Assembly (NCBI RefSeq): GCF_001541095.1
Contig: NZ_LMXH01000001.1
Coordinates: 314,385 to 378,384, forward strand
DNA length: 64,000 nucleotides
Direction of reading: 5' to 3'
Source: Paenibacillus sp. FJAT-26967
Lineage (GTDB): Bacteria; Bacillota; Bacilli; Paenibacillales; NBRC-103111
A program made the translations under genes and the position numbers. Under the pieces are notes generated by a model. It had not been told where the DNA came from. It worked only from the letters and a program-made list of their open reading frames with translations, and did not search any database. Shown piece by piece: positions 17,462-27,035 of the stretch (position 1 is the stretch's first letter; each line of letters opens with the position of its first letter).

Positions 17462-18775
17462 CTAAGAATCAGACAGAACGTCGTTCATTTTCTGAATGTT
17501 CTCTTTGAGCAACGGTACAGGGTCTTTGCCGTTCAAAGACATTTCACCGACGATATCTTTATAGATATTGCTCATTTCCGGATAAGCCGGGTGCTGTGGA
17601 CGAGGTCCTACGTTGTCGAAGTTGTCGAATACAGCTTTATATTGAGGCCATTTCTCGAAATACTTCTTGCCTTCATCAGTGTTAACAACGGATTTATGAG
17701 TTGGCAGGTAACCCGTTTCGTCTGCCCATTTGATGTTGTTCTCCGCGTTCGTCATGAACTGGATGAACTTCCATGCGGCTTCTTTCTGGTTGTCTTTCGC
17801 GCCTTTCATCATCACGATACCGGCGCCGCCGATATGAGATTTGCGTTCTTTGTCGCCAGGGATAAAGGAAACGCCGACTTCGAACTTAGCGTTTTGCACG
17901 TAAGTTTTGATGATCGCGGAGGAGTGCTGAACCATACCGACTTTTTCTTCCAGGAACATCTGACGCATGGTATCGGAAGCACCTTTACCGAAACCGACCA
18001 TCAGGGAACCGTCATCTACCCATTTCTTGAAGTTGGTAGCCCAGCGCTGGCTTTCGGGTTTGTCCAATGCAGTCTTGGAGCCGTCAGCAGTCAGGATGGA
18101 GCCGCCGCCGTTGGAAACCCAAGGATCGTAGTACCAGGTATCCCAGCCGGGAACGGAGAATGCGTAACGGCTGGTTTTGCCGCCTTCTTTAACCGTAACC
18201 TTCTTGTTGAACTCCTCGATTTCGTCCCACTTCTGTGGAGGCTTCACGCCGAGCTTGTCGAACATCGTCTTGTTGTACACCATAACGCTTGTGCTGACGA
18301 TTAGCGGGAATCCGTACTGCTTGTCTTTGTATGCGTACGCTTGAAGCATACCTTTGGAGAAGTCTTCCATATCTACTTTATCGCGCTTGATGTAAGGCGT
18401 CAGTTCTTCGAACAGTCCGCCATCGGCAAAGTTCGGTACGACCGAGACTTCTACGTTTGTAACGGCAGGAACATCGTTAGCAGCAACTGCTGCGCTGAGC
18501 TTTTTCTGAAGATCGGTGTAACCGCCCTGGAAGACCGGCTCGACAGTGATGTGCGGAAATTTCTTTTTAAATTCCGCGATCATGTAGTTCACACCGCCCA
18601 TTTGAGCTTCAGCATGTGAATGCCAATATTGAATCGTAACCGGAGTGGTATCGTTCGGGTCGCCTTTAGGAACTTCCGCTGTTTCGCCGCCACTTCCGCC
18701 TGTGGAGCAGCCTACCAGGGTTGTTGCGGCAAGTAGTGTAGCCATAGCAGTGCTTAGCCATTTTTTCTTAACCAT
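17462..18775 (-). CDS. ABC transporter substrate-binding lipoprotein (UgpB-like)
   Basis: 437 residues from ATG 18,775, which has AAGGGG 9 bases ahead; a longer in-frame extension upstream is leader. Lipoprotein signal with LVGC (Cys23). The mature part is a family 1 solute-binding protein: IQYWHSHAEAQMGG, QGGYTDLQKKLSAAVAANDV, FPLIVSTSVMVYNK, and SVPGWDTWYYDP. The QGGY...L..KL.AA.AA and FPL..ST...YNK patterns are those of UgpB-type proteins for glycerol 3-phosphate and glycerophosphodiesters. The downstream phosphodiesterase gene supports this ligand. A sugar cannot be excluded. Confidence 0.85.
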   Translation of the reverse strand: MVKKKWLSTAMATLLAATTLVGCSTGGSGGETAEVPKGDPNDTTPVTIQYWHSHAEAQMGGVNYMIAEFKKKFPHITVEPVFQGGYTDLQKKLSAAVAANDVPAVTNVEVSVVPNFADGGLFEELTPYIKRDKVDMEDFSKGMLQAYAYKDKQYGFPLIVSTSVMVYNKTMFDKLGVKPPQKWDEIEEFNKKVTVKEGGKTSRYAFSVPGWDTWYYDPWVSNGGGSILTADGSKTALDKPESQRWATNFKKWVDDGSLMVGFGKGASDTMRQMFLEEKVGMVQHSSAIIKTYVQNAKFEVGVSFIPGDKERKSHIGGAGIVMMKGAKDNQKEAAWKFIQFMTNAENNIKWADETGYLPTHKSVVNTDEGKKYFEKWPQYKAVFDNFDNVGPRPQHPAYPEMSNIYKDIVGEMSLNGKDPVPLLKENIQKMNDVLSDS

Positions 18776-18949
18776 TTGTGAATTCCCCTTTCCATAATAA
18801 GCAATTTCAAAACAACAAAAAATGGAGACAGAGATATAGCATGTCCCGTGTTTAATAGACTGCCGACCTATGCCGCTAAGCATAAGACGCAAACAAATAA
18901 ACGTAGGCACATGGGTATTCTCGTAGTCTCCACCCAATGTAAGTATGAA

Positions 18950-18998
18950 ATTAAGCGTTTTCAGTTGTAATTATGACATCCATCACATGCAGTGTCAA
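18950..18998 (-). promoter_or_regulatory. Promoter with cre-like site for the UgpB-like operon
   Basis: On the minus strand TTGACA (18,993-18,998), 17 bases, CATAAT (18,970-18,975). TGAAAACGCTTAAT (18,950-18,963), close to a cre site, covers the start of transcription, where CcpA would repress. The leader to the start codon is about 185 bases and contains TGGAGAC and GTCTCCA, the latter followed by a T run: a possible long-range hairpin. Confidence 0.65.
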
Positions 18999-19202
18999 CA
19001 CTGTTAATCGTTAAGATCCCGTAAATCTGGAGTTTATTTTACAGAAAATTTAGGAATGGTGGAAAAAGGCATCTTTCCTTAACATAATTAGAAGAAATAC
19101 CCAAGACAAATTTTTTCCTGCATCAAAAGTCCTACTCGTCACTTGGGGATAAGCAGCAATTATTCGAATGCAATTTCCTTTTATTATGTGTAAAACAAGA
19201 AA

Positions 19203-19258
19203 TTGACAGTATTTCGATACTGGATTACACTTTGAATAAATTAGTACCAGATACTAAT
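19203..19258 (+). promoter_or_regulatory. Promoter and palindromic operator of the SDR gene
   Basis: TTGACA (19,203-19,208), 17 bases, TACACT (19,226-19,231). Just downstream is a perfect 7-5-7 palindrome, ATTAGTA-CCAGA-TACTAAT (19,240-19,258), placed over the first transcribed bases. This suggests a repressor (TetR, MarR or HxlR type) not encoded next door. Confidence 0.65.
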
Positions 19259-19290
19259 ATTTAGGATTATTCGAAGGGAGAGCTGCTGCT

Positions 19291-20004
19291 ATGCTAACGG
19301 ATAAAACGATCGTGATTATAGGGGGAAGTTCCGGGATCGGATATGCGGCTGCAAGAATGGCGTACGCTTCTGGAGCGCGGGTTGTAATTGCAGGGCGATC
19401 GCAGGAGAAACTTCAAGCTGCGGCCGAAGCGGTCGGCAGCGGAGTCCGCACGTTTGCCGTCGAGATCGCGAATGAGGCGAGTGTAGCGGGTTTGTTTAGC
19501 CAGCTATCCCATGTGGATCATCTGTTCATAACCGCTTCCGATGTTGTGCTCGGTCCGATTCTGGATACGGACAGCTCTAGGCTGCAATCTACCATGGACA
19601 GCCGGTTCTGGGGTTCTTACTATGCGGCCAAACACGCTGCTCCCAGAATGAGGCTAGGGGGGTCCATCACCTTCATGTCCGGTACGGCTTCGCAGAGACC
19701 TTCACCCGGCGGCGCAGTAGCTGCCGCATCCGGCGCTGCGGTTGAATCTCTCGGCCGGACGCTGGCTCTTGAGCTTGCTCCGATCCGCGTCAATACGATT
19801 AGTGCGGGGGCTGTAGATACTCCGCTGCTCGATGTGTTCTTTGGCGAGCAGCGGGCGGCCGTTGTGGAGAACCTGACCCATACTCTTCCTGTAAGGCGGA
19901 TGGGCGCACCGGAAGATGTCGCGGAAGCGGCCTTATATCTCATGAGCAATGCTTACACCACCGGGACGGTCCTCTCGGTAGACGGAGGCATCTTGCTTAT
20001 TTAG
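19291..20004 (+). CDS. Short-chain dehydrogenase/reductase lacking the Tyr-x-x-x-Lys motif
   Basis: 237 residues, a classical-length SDR. The cofactor motif GGSSGIG (11-17) and an Arg/Ser-rich loop after beta-2 (AGRSQ) suggest NADP(H). The catalytic Ser is in FMSGTAS, but where Tyr-x-x-x-Lys should stand the sequence is GGAVAAASGAAVES, with neither Tyr nor Lys. The C-terminus is regular (RVNTISAGAVDTP, GTVLSVDGG). A branch of SDRs with ELAPIRVN and this same substitution exists in many bacteria, so the loss looks inherited rather than a fresh mutation. It may bind cofactor without ordinary reductase chemistry. GGGAGAG precedes the ATG. Confidence 0.85.
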   Translation: MLTDKTIVIIGGSSGIGYAAARMAYASGARVVIAGRSQEKLQAAAEAVGSGVRTFAVEIANEASVAGLFSQLSHVDHLFITASDVVLGPILDTDSSRLQSTMDSRFWGSYYAAKHAAPRMRLGGSITFMSGTASQRPSPGGAVAAASGAAVESLGRTLALELAPIRVNTISAGAVDTPLLDVFFGEQRAAVVENLTHTLPVRRMGAPEDVAEAALYLMSNAYTTGTVLSVDGGILLI

Positions 20005-20050
20005 GAGAAGAATAAGCCTATCGGAATTACGATAGATTTAACAGCAATAG

Positions 20051-20092
20051 CATTAGCATTAGCATTAGCATTAGCATTAGCATTAGCATTAG
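20051..20092. repeat. Hexanucleotide microsatellite, seven perfect CATTAG units
   Basis: Seven tandem CATTAG units with one imperfect unit on either side, in the space between the convergent SDR and DUF4272 genes. Such tracts vary in number by slippage. Confidence 0.9.
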
Positions 20093-20150
20093 CAAGAGGC
20101 ACATTATGTGTGAATTGCTTTTGCTTTTTTTATGTGAAAAAATGAAAAAA

Positions 20151-21329
20151 TCAGGTGTCGGTCCTAACGTCATCCCAATCAGCATCCATGTAACGGATGA
20201 GCCAGTTAAGAGCACGGTGTCTCTCGACGACAACCTCGTCATTCAATCCGGCGGGAGCAGGCTCACCGCTTACTCTCGCATTTACGCACGCCCAATCATA
20301 CCGGTAAATAAGATCGGCTTCATCCAGAATTTCTTGTTTGCTCCGCATGCGGGCGTTCTCTGCAAAGCCGTCATAATGTCCAGACTCCCGCAGAATATCC
20401 ACCGCGGTCTGTACGTCACAGATTTCCCCGGGGAATTGCAGTTCTTCTATATAACCGAGCGCCCATAAAAGCACCCAGTAGCATTCATACATCCACGCAA
20501 ATTGGACGGCGTCCGTCAGAGCGGGCCGCTCCCGGGCAAGAAATTCTTGTTCCCGCGGGGTGAAGAAATCATCGGCCTGATAGAGTCCGATCAGACGGGC
20601 TGTAAAAGCTTTCTCTTCCCCGGCATCTACCTCTTCGGAGGAAAAACTGGCGCCGTACATGGCAAGGATGCACAAGGCAACGGCCCGCCTGGTTATCTCT
20701 TCCTTAGTTCGTATAGTTGCATGCTCATCTCCCGGAAGGACAGGCAAATGCGGGGTGGAGGGTACGCCTCGCTCCTTCAGCAGTTCCATGCTGCGGCGCT
20801 TGCGGGCTTCTCCCGTCTCCGTTACGAGAATATGCCCGTCGATCAGATCGGCACTAACCGTAACTTGATAATCCTCGAACTCTGATTCACCTTCAGGGTT
20901 CAGGAGCAGTTTGCCATGTGCAAGGATGGCTCCCGAAGGAAAGAAGATGAGCCCGTTTACTTCGGCAGCGGCGGTCCAGATTTTGTCCATCGTATCCTGG
21001 TCCAGCTCTTTACTGGATACAAGGCCGACAGCGGCATTGAGTGCGGTGATCTGCATAAGCAGTTTTTCTTTGATGTGGGGATGACCGGTTTCGACCGGAT
21101 AATAGAATGCGTACATGCCTTTAAGCATGTCTTCGAATTCCGCAGGATGGCTTTCTAAAGTCATTAAGGTAAAGGTAAGGGTGTGCTTGGCAAACAGCTT
21201 CCCGTAGGTCACCGTCAGTTGATTCCGGTCATCCGACAACCGGGGGGTTCCGTCCCGGAACGCTGCGGCAATGGCCTCCATGATTTTGCCGGTATCTTGG
21301 ATAGATACATACATTGTGCAATGCTTCAA
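20151..21329 (-). CDS. DUF4272 domain protein
   Basis: About 392 residues from TTG 21,329, which has GAGGTG 8 bases ahead; ATG 21,314 is an alternative, and the longer frame upstream has no site. The C-terminal half (about 200-392) is DUF4272-like: RRSMELLKERGVPS, then KEEITRRAVALCILAMYGAS and DWACVNARVSG. The N-terminal half contains a domain with FPSGAILAHGKLLLNPEGES. DUF4272 proteins are cytoplasmic, of unknown function, and have been proposed as immunity proteins in polymorphic toxin systems. It faces away from the SUFU-domain gene, another proposed immunity family, across 140 bases. Confidence 0.75.
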   Translation of the reverse strand: MKHCTMYVSIQDTGKIMEAIAAAFRDGTPRLSDDRNQLTVTYGKLFAKHTLTFTLMTLESHPAEFEDMLKGMYAFYYPVETGHPHIKEKLLMQITALNAAVGLVSSKELDQDTMDKIWTAAAEVNGLIFFPSGAILAHGKLLLNPEGESEFEDYQVTVSADLIDGHILVTETGEARKRRSMELLKERGVPSTPHLPVLPGDEHATIRTKEEITRRAVALCILAMYGASFSSEEVDAGEEKAFTARLIGLYQADDFFTPREQEFLARERPALTDAVQFAWMYECYWVLLWALGYIEELQFPGEICDVQTAVDILRESGHYDGFAENARMRSKQEILDEADLIYRYDWACVNARVSGEPAPAGLNDEVVVERHRALNWLIRYMDADWDDVRTDT

Positions 21330-21468
21330 GTTATCGACACCTCGCTGCTGGGATATATTGTACAGAATCTTTCCTATCCTACTGAATTTTCGGCGGCATG
21401 TAAAATAGGGTATGGTAAATGGAGCAGAGATGCAAATGATAGAAACGTTACTAGAGAGGTGAAGAAAA

Positions 21469-22566
21469 GTGCCGAATGTTTTGCTGGAGGAATTTTCGCC
21501 CTTATGCAATATCCAAGCTTTTGTTGAAGAAGATGAGAATAGTGTCTATTTTTATTTATGGGACTATCCCGGACAGGAGCATGCATCTATCCGGTCTTGC
21601 TGGGTCCGCAATTATGGCGCAGCTCCAGAGGAGATGAACATAGAAACTATGGAGGAGGGACAGGCTCCCATGCTGCCGGCGCACTGCTGCTCACATCCCG
21701 AAGGCGCAGAGCGGCTTGATCCGCAGCGGCTGTCCCTCGTCTGGTTCGAAGAGGGCGATGCAGCAGCTCTGATCTATGAGGGAGAGATTCTCAGTGTGAT
21801 TCCAGGATGGGCGGGGCAATCCGGAGAAGAGAGATTTCCGGGTTACGCCAGGGATTGCACGGAAGAATCGGATCTGTGCCTTCCACTCGGAACACCGGAC
21901 AGCAATGTTCTGCATGAGAGAGTAGAGGGAGCCATGGAATTCTGGAAGAGCTGGGAAGATAATCCCTGGCCCCGGCTTCAAGAGCAGTTTATCCAGCGAA
22001 TCGAGTCCCGTGCAGCGCCTGTGGATACGTATTATGCGATTGATGGAGGAAACTGGCCGCCTAAGGCGCTGGTCAAAACCAAGGTCCGGGACGGAATCGT
22101 CTATGTCTTTACACTCGGAGCCTCGATTGCGCCCCAGCCCAAACTGGAGCTGTACTCCGAAACGCCAGAGCAGCTGAGACGGTTCGAGCTTGCTTTTGCG
22201 ATCCAAGAAGAATGGCTGTCCCGCAATGAAATGAAGCTGCTTCAATATATAAGCGCCCAAACGAATCTGCCTTGGTCTCATATGACCTTTCTGACCGAGG
22301 GACATACCATTCCTTGTGAAGAAATGAGTTCAATCGATTCTGCTTTCGAGTATGTTCTGATGACCAGACCGGCGGATGCGCCGCAGATGGAATATCCTAA
22401 CTTGAATAACGAAAGAGTAAACGTGCTGTGGCTCGTTCCGATAACGGCCGCAGAAAGGCGGCATGCGGAAGAATTCAGTTCTGAGGATTTAATGAAGCGG
22501 GCGGAAAACGCAAATCTTTGGATTTTTGACGGTACTCCTAAGTTCATGTCCGGTTCGAAGGACTAA
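21469..22566 (+). CDS. Suppressor-of-fused (SUFU) domain protein
   Basis: 365 residues from GTG 21,469 behind GAGAGGTGAAG. The first 130 residues form an uncharacterised domain (YFYLWDYPG...SCWVRNY). The C-terminal half is SUFU-like: KTKVRDGIVYVFTLGASI, PEQLRRFELAFAIQEEW, and the ending VNVLWLVPITAAERRHAEEF. Bacterial SUFU proteins have no established enzymatic role; many act as, or are predicted to be, immunity proteins against secreted toxins. It is divergent from the DUF4272 gene. No toxin gene adjoins. Confidence 0.8.
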   Translation: MPNVLLEEFSPLCNIQAFVEEDENSVYFYLWDYPGQEHASIRSCWVRNYGAAPEEMNIETMEEGQAPMLPAHCCSHPEGAERLDPQRLSLVWFEEGDAAALIYEGEILSVIPGWAGQSGEERFPGYARDCTEESDLCLPLGTPDSNVLHERVEGAMEFWKSWEDNPWPRLQEQFIQRIESRAAPVDTYYAIDGGNWPPKALVKTKVRDGIVYVFTLGASIAPQPKLELYSETPEQLRRFELAFAIQEEWLSRNEMKLLQYISAQTNLPWSHMTFLTEGHTIPCEEMSSIDSAFEYVLMTRPADAPQMEYPNLNNERVNVLWLVPITAAERRHAEEFSSEDLMKRAENANLWIFDGTPKFMSGSKD

Positions 22567-22604
22567 GAAGCTTGCACGGCAGGAGCAGGAATAGGAACAT
22601 TAAT

Positions 22605-22636
22605 TAAGGTGTCTCTTAGGAGATGCCTTTATTTTG
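22605..22636 (+). terminator. Terminator after the SUFU gene
   Basis: AAGGTGTCTC and GGAGATGCCTT pair (two wobble pairs) around a 3-4 base loop, followed by TTTATTTTG. Confidence 0.65.
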
Positions 22637-22779
22637 TTTCTGCCGCACAGTTTTTTCAAGGAAATAGAAAGTTTTCAGAAGGAGGAATGCTCCGGTCCGG
22701 CGAATATATCCAGTCTGAAAATTCGACACTTATTTTCAAATTATGACAAATGTGAAACGATAGGCAGGGGAGATCTGAT

Positions 22780-25700
22780 ATGGGAAAAAGCCGGTTGCTG
22801 ATGATAACAAGTCTCATCTTGTTTATCCTGCTGCCTGTCTATTGGTTTATAACAACGGTGGAGTCGGACCGTAACAGGCCGGTCTCCCGTGAAGGGTTCC
22901 TGGATCTAAGCAGTTGGGACTTCAAGGACAAGGGAGTGGTGAAACTAAGCGGAGAATGGGAGTTCTACAGAGACCGGCTGCTGACGCCCGAAGATTTCCG
23001 ATCGGGACAGGGAGGAGAACCGCCGGAGCCGACAGCGGTGGTGGAGGTGCCGGGCCGTTGGAACGATTATATATCGGCCAGCGGAGAATATAAGGCAACC
23101 GGATACGGGACCTATCGGCTGCGCATCCGCGTAAGCCATCAGGAACAAGCGGTATACGGAATCCGTACCACCAATATCCGGACGGCCAACCGCGTATTTA
23201 TCAACGGCCAGGATGTCGGAACGGGAGGTACTCCCGGAACGTCGGCGGGGGCCGCAGTACCTGAGAACGTTCCGTATACCGGCTATGCTTCTGTAAGCGG
23301 GGATACGGTGGAGCTTATCGTTCAGGTATCGAATTTCAGCTATTCATCCGGAGGGATGATCTATACGGTCATGTTTGGTGACCAGCAGTCGATTATTCAT
23401 GACAGGGAGTTTGCCTTGCTGGGCGATCTTGTCATTCTGGCGGCTTACTTAATCCCTGCGCTTTATTTTTTCGTCCTATTTAATCTGCGCAAAAAGGAGC
23501 GCTCGCTGCTCTATCTCGGATTGTTCTGCCTGTCTGCTTTTATCTACGTGCTGACGCAGGGGGAAAAGCTCATGGCCGCCGCCCTTCCGGGTATGTCTTA
23601 TGAGCTTTTTTTGAAAATCCAGCTGCTCTCCTCTTCCTTTATTTACTTTTTTCTTCTCCGTTATGTGGCTGTTTCGCTGCCGGGGGTAGTTCACCGGGCG
23701 GTGCTGAGGATCTCGGAAGCGAGCACGGTTATCCAGGTGCTGATTTCGCTCCTGCTGCCGCCTCTTATTTTCTCCAGATTGGAAGTGCCGGTGCTATTAT
23801 ACGGATTTATAAGTGTATGTTATGTGCTGTACGCTCTGCTTAAAAGTACGTTCCGGCGGGATTCCGACAGCTTTCTGATGTGGATGAGTATCCAGAGTAT
23901 CCTGGTCATCATCGTTATTAATCTGCTGAATCTGATTGGATGGATGCAGGGCAGAGCGGTCATCCATTATGAAATGCTGCTGTTCGTCAGTGCCCAGGTG
24001 CTGCTGCTTGCGAAGCGTTTTGCAACGACGTTTCACGAGGTGGAACAATTGTCGGACAAGCTGCTCACGCTGGATGGGATGAAAGACGAGTTCATGGCGA
24101 GCACTTCCCATGAGCTTAGAACCCCACTCAACGGGATCGTAAATTTGGCGGAAGCGATGATCGCGGGTTCAAGCGGGGAGCTGAGCGAGCCGCAGAAACG
24201 GAATCTGGCGATGGTGGTCTCCACAGGCAAACGCCTGTCTTCGCTGGTCAACGATATTCTTGACTTCTCTAAGCTGCGCAAGGGTGACATCAAGCTTCAG
24301 CGCAAAGCCGTCGATTTGAGGTCGGCCGCCCAATCGGTCATGGAAGTAATCGGATACACGGCGGGTAAGAAGGATATCCGGCTTGTACTGGATCTTCCGG
24401 AGGGACTTCCGCTGCTTGATACCGACGAAGACCGGCTGCGTCAGATTTTGTATAATCTGCTCGGGAATGCCCTGAAGTTCACCAGTCAGGGGGAGGTTCG
24501 CCTAAGCGCCCGGACAGACAGGAAACAGGTTGTGATTTCGGTAGCGGACACAGGGATCGGAATCAGACGGGAGCGCTTCCGGCATATCTTCAAATCGTAT
24601 GACCAGTCCGGTTCTGCCGTTCACCGGCAGTATGAAGGAACGGGTCTGGGGCTGAGCATTACCAAAAAACTCGTTGAACTCAACGGGGGCACGATCTGGG
24701 TAGAGTCAGAGCCTGGGACAGGCTCGGTGTTTCACTTCACGCTTCCTACTATGGAAGGAACCTCATGGCCTGAGACAAATGCGCCGGAGAAACCGGTTGT
24801 CCTATTCCCCGATGATTTCCTGGGCCCCGCGGTACATCGCGCAGAGGAACCGGAATATACGGTACTGGTTGTGGACGATGACCGGATTAACCTGCATGTG
24901 CTGATTAATCTGCTTTCGCTTGAGAACTACGAAGTGATCGCTGTCGATAACGGACAAGAAGCTCTTGAAGAGGTCTTCCGTAATCCGAGCATAGATCTGG
25001 TTATCTCGGACTGGATGATGCCGGGAATGTCCGGGCTTGAACTGAGCCGCAAGATCCGGGAGAGGTATCTGCCGTTTGAACTGCCGATACTTCTCATAAC
25101 GGCAAGAAGCCTGACGGAGGATATCCAGGCCGGTTTCCAGGCGGGCATCAATGATTTCCTCAGTAAACCGGTGGATGCGGGAGAACTGCGGGCCCGGGTG
25201 CGTACCCTGCTCGAACTGCGCAAATCCATCCGGACCACCATTCAGACGGAGATGGCTTTTTTGCAGGCCCAGATTAAACCGCATTTTCTGTACAATGCCC
25301 TCAATACCATTATCGCCATCTGCCCGGTGGACCCTATGAAGGGAACCGATCTTCTCATTGAGCTTAGCCAATATTTGCGGAGTTCATTCGATTTCCAGAA
25401 CCGGGACCGTCTCACCTCGGTTGCGAGGGAACTGGATCTGGTGAAGTCTTATCTGGCTATCGAGAAAGCCCGCTTCGACGAACGCCTTCAGGTTGTTATC
25501 GATGCGGACGGCAGCGGTCATGCGCAGATTCCTCCACTGAGTATCCAGCCGATCGTGGAGAATGCGGTCCGGCACGGTATTATGCAGAAGGCAAGCGGAG
25601 GCACGATCACCCTGCATATATCGGAGACTCGGGAGAGCGTGCAAGTCGTGGTAGAGGATGATGGAGTCGGAATTAAGCCGGAACGAATGAAGGAGATTTT

Positions 25701-25848
25701 GTCCGATGCTTCTCTGCCTGGCAGGGGTGTCGGCCTGCGGAATATTCACAAGCGTCTGCTGACGCTTTACGGAAACGGTCTTAATATCGAAAGTAAAGGC
25801 AGCGGAGGGACGAAGGTCAGCTTCGAAGTTCCTAAAAAAATTCCATAA
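22780..25848 (+). CDS. Hybrid sensor protein: 7TMR-DISM sensor, HisKA kinase, receiver and LytS-type second kinase
   Basis: 1022 residues. After an N-terminal helix comes an extracellular jelly-roll domain (about 35-200, 7TMR-DISMED2-like), a seven-helix membrane region (about 205-405), HisKA with His444 in [12 protein letters not shown], an HATPase ([13 protein letters not shown]), a receiver ([11 protein letters not shown]; phosphoacceptor Asp744 in [12 protein letters not shown]), and then a second kinase core of the LytS/YesM type ([14 protein letters not shown] with His835, ENAVRHG, DDGVGI). It therefore carries two histidine-kinase modules of different classes in one chain. It is followed 39 bases later by its probable regulator. 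The ligand is unknown; the DISMED2 domain usually senses carbohydrate-like molecules. Confidence 0.92.
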   Translation: MGKSRLLMITSLILFILLPVYWFITTVESDRNRPVSREGFLDLSSWDFKDKGVVKLSGEWEFYRDRLLTPEDFRSGQGGEPPEPTAVVEVPGRWNDYISASGEYKATGYGTYRLRIRVSHQEQAVYGIRTTNIRTANRVFINGQDVGTGGTPGTSAGAAVPENVPYTGYASVSGDTVELIVQVSNFSYSSGGMIYTVMFGDQQSIIHDREFALLGDLVILAAYLIPALYFFVLFNLRKKERSLLYLGLFCLSAFIYVLTQGEKLMAAALPGMSYELFLKIQLLSSSFIYFFLLRYVAVSLPGVVHRAVLRISEASTVIQVLISLLLPPLIFSRLEVPVLLYGFISVCYVLYALLKSTFRRDSDSFLMWMSIQSILVIIVINLLNLIGWMQGRAVIHYEMLLFVSAQVLLLAKRFATTFHEVEQLSDKLLTLDGMKDEFMASTSHELRTPLNGIVNLAEAMIAGSSGELSEPQKRNLAMVVSTGKRLSSLVNDILDFSKLRKGDIKLQRKAVDLRSAAQSVMEVIGYTAGKKDIRLVLDLPEGLPLLDTDEDRLRQILYNLLGNALKFTSQGEVRLSARTDRKQVVISVADTGIGIRRERFRHIFKSYDQSGSAVHRQYEGTGLGLSITKKLVELNGGTIWVESEPGTGSVFHFTLPTMEGTSWPETNAPEKPVVLFPDDFLGPAVHRAEEPEYTVLVVDDDRINLHVLINLLSLENYEVIAVDNGQEALEEVFRNPSIDLVISDWMMPGMSGLELSRKIRERYLPFELPILLITARSLTEDIQAGFQAGINDFLSKPVDAGELRARVRTLLELRKSIRTTIQTEMAFLQAQIKPHFLYNALNTIIAICPVDPMKGTDLLIELSQYLRSSFDFQNRDRLTSVARELDLVKSYLAIEKARFDERLQVVIDADGSGHAQIPPLSIQPIVENAVRHGIMQKASGGTITLHISETRESVQVVVEDDGVGIKPERMKEILSDASLPGRGVGLRNIHKRLLTLYGNGLNIESKGSGGTKVSFEVPKKIP

Positions 25849-25887
25849 CATTCCGATAAGAAACATAAGGGGGGATAATAAGGATCG

Positions 25888-27021
25888 ATGAAAGCCATTT
25901 TAATTGACGATGAAAAGCCTGCATTGCTCCATTTGGAGCGGTTAATCGAACAGGACGGCCGGATCGGGGTGGCGGCCACATTCACTTCGGCTAAGGCAGG
26001 GCTGGATTACTTGTCCGGACAACCGGTGGATATTGTGTTCCTGGATATCGGCATGCCGGAGATGAACGGTCTGGAAGCGGCGGAACATATCCAGCAGTTA
26101 AACCGGGACGTGCGGATTGTGTATATTACCGCAAGCTCGGACCATGCCATTGAGGCATTTGAACTCTATGCGCTGGATTATCTGCTGAAGCCGGTGCATG
26201 CGGCCCGTTTTGCCAAAACGCTGGATAGGATCGAGGATTCCCTGGGGGGGAAAGATCCGAAGCCTGCCGCCAAAAAAGAATGGAATAAGCCGGCCGTACT
26301 CAGCTTCCAAAGGTTGACACCTCTTTACGGCGATTTGCAAGCAAGCGGGACGAAGAAATGGAGAACGCTCAAGGCACAGGAACTGTTCGCTTATCTGCTT
26401 CATTATAAAGGGCAGTGGGTCCCCAAAATCCGTATTCTCGACACACTATGGCCTGAATACGCTCCCGATAAAGCGATGACCCATCTGCACACTTCCATTT
26501 ACCAGATACGCAAGCAGCTCAAGGAATGGGGCGTACCGTCCACCGTTGAATTCGGCTTGAACAGCTACAGGCTTAAGCAGGAGGGCATGCTGACGGACGC
26601 GGATTTGTTTGAGCGGGTATCGGAAGAGCCCATCCGTACCGAGCAGGAGAGGGAGCAGGCGGAATCGGTACTGGCGCTGTATAAGGGGGATTACCTGGAA
26701 GAGCATGATTACTCCTGGGCCCAGCCCAGAAAAGACGAACTGCATCAGAGGTATGTGCAGTTGGTTCATGCTCTGACGGAGTACGATCTGGATCACGGAC
26801 GCGCAAAAGAAGCTATCCAGCGGCTCTCTGTCCTGCAGAAAGAAGATCCGTATTCCGATGAGGTCTGCCGGCTTTTCATGCACGCCTACGCGCAGCTCCA
26901 AGATTTGCACTTGCTTCGCCATCATTATGAATCATTCCAAGAACTGCTTGATGCAGATTTAGGCGTTGCACCTGAACCTCAAACGATACAATGCTACCGG
27001 AAATTGACGTCGGAGAGCTAA
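25888..27021 (+). CDS. Response regulator: receiver, winged helix and BTAD (SARP-like) domain
   Basis: 377 residues. Receiver domain (1-120) with acidic pocket DDE (7-9), phosphoacceptor Asp53 in VFLDIGMPEMNG, and Lys in YLLKPV. A Trans_Reg_C-type winged helix (about 145-235: KAQELFAYLLHYKGQWV..., HTSIYQIRKQL) and a bacterial transcriptional activation domain (about 240-377: ADLFERVSEE, YKGDYLEEHDYSWA) follow. This is the architecture of actinobacterial SARP regulators fused to a receiver, and it is common in Paenibacillus next to 7TMR-DISM kinases. It is co-transcribed with the upstream sensor and should be its output. Target genes are not evident. Confidence 0.9.
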   Translation: MKAILIDDEKPALLHLERLIEQDGRIGVAATFTSAKAGLDYLSGQPVDIVFLDIGMPEMNGLEAAEHIQQLNRDVRIVYITASSDHAIEAFELYALDYLLKPVHAARFAKTLDRIEDSLGGKDPKPAAKKEWNKPAVLSFQRLTPLYGDLQASGTKKWRTLKAQELFAYLLHYKGQWVPKIRILDTLWPEYAPDKAMTHLHTSIYQIRKQLKEWGVPSTVEFGLNSYRLKQEGMLTDADLFERVSEEPIRTEQEREQAESVLALYKGDYLEEHDYSWAQPRKDELHQRYVQLVHALTEYDLDHGRAKEAIQRLSVLQKEDPYSDEVCRLFMHAYAQLQDLHLLRHHYESFQELLDADLGVAPEPQTIQCYRKLTSES

Positions 27022-27035
27022 ATGTATGCCCGGAT

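Noticed and set aside
18985-19020. PhoP box upstream of the UgpB-like operon
   Set aside because: TTAACG, TTAACA and TTGACA occur close together, but their spacing does not fit the 11-base period of Pho boxes; TTGACA is better explained as the -35 element.
20027-20242. Minus-strand frame with a Leu-Met repeat tail
   Set aside because: Product of the CATTAG microsatellite read through in a shadow frame.
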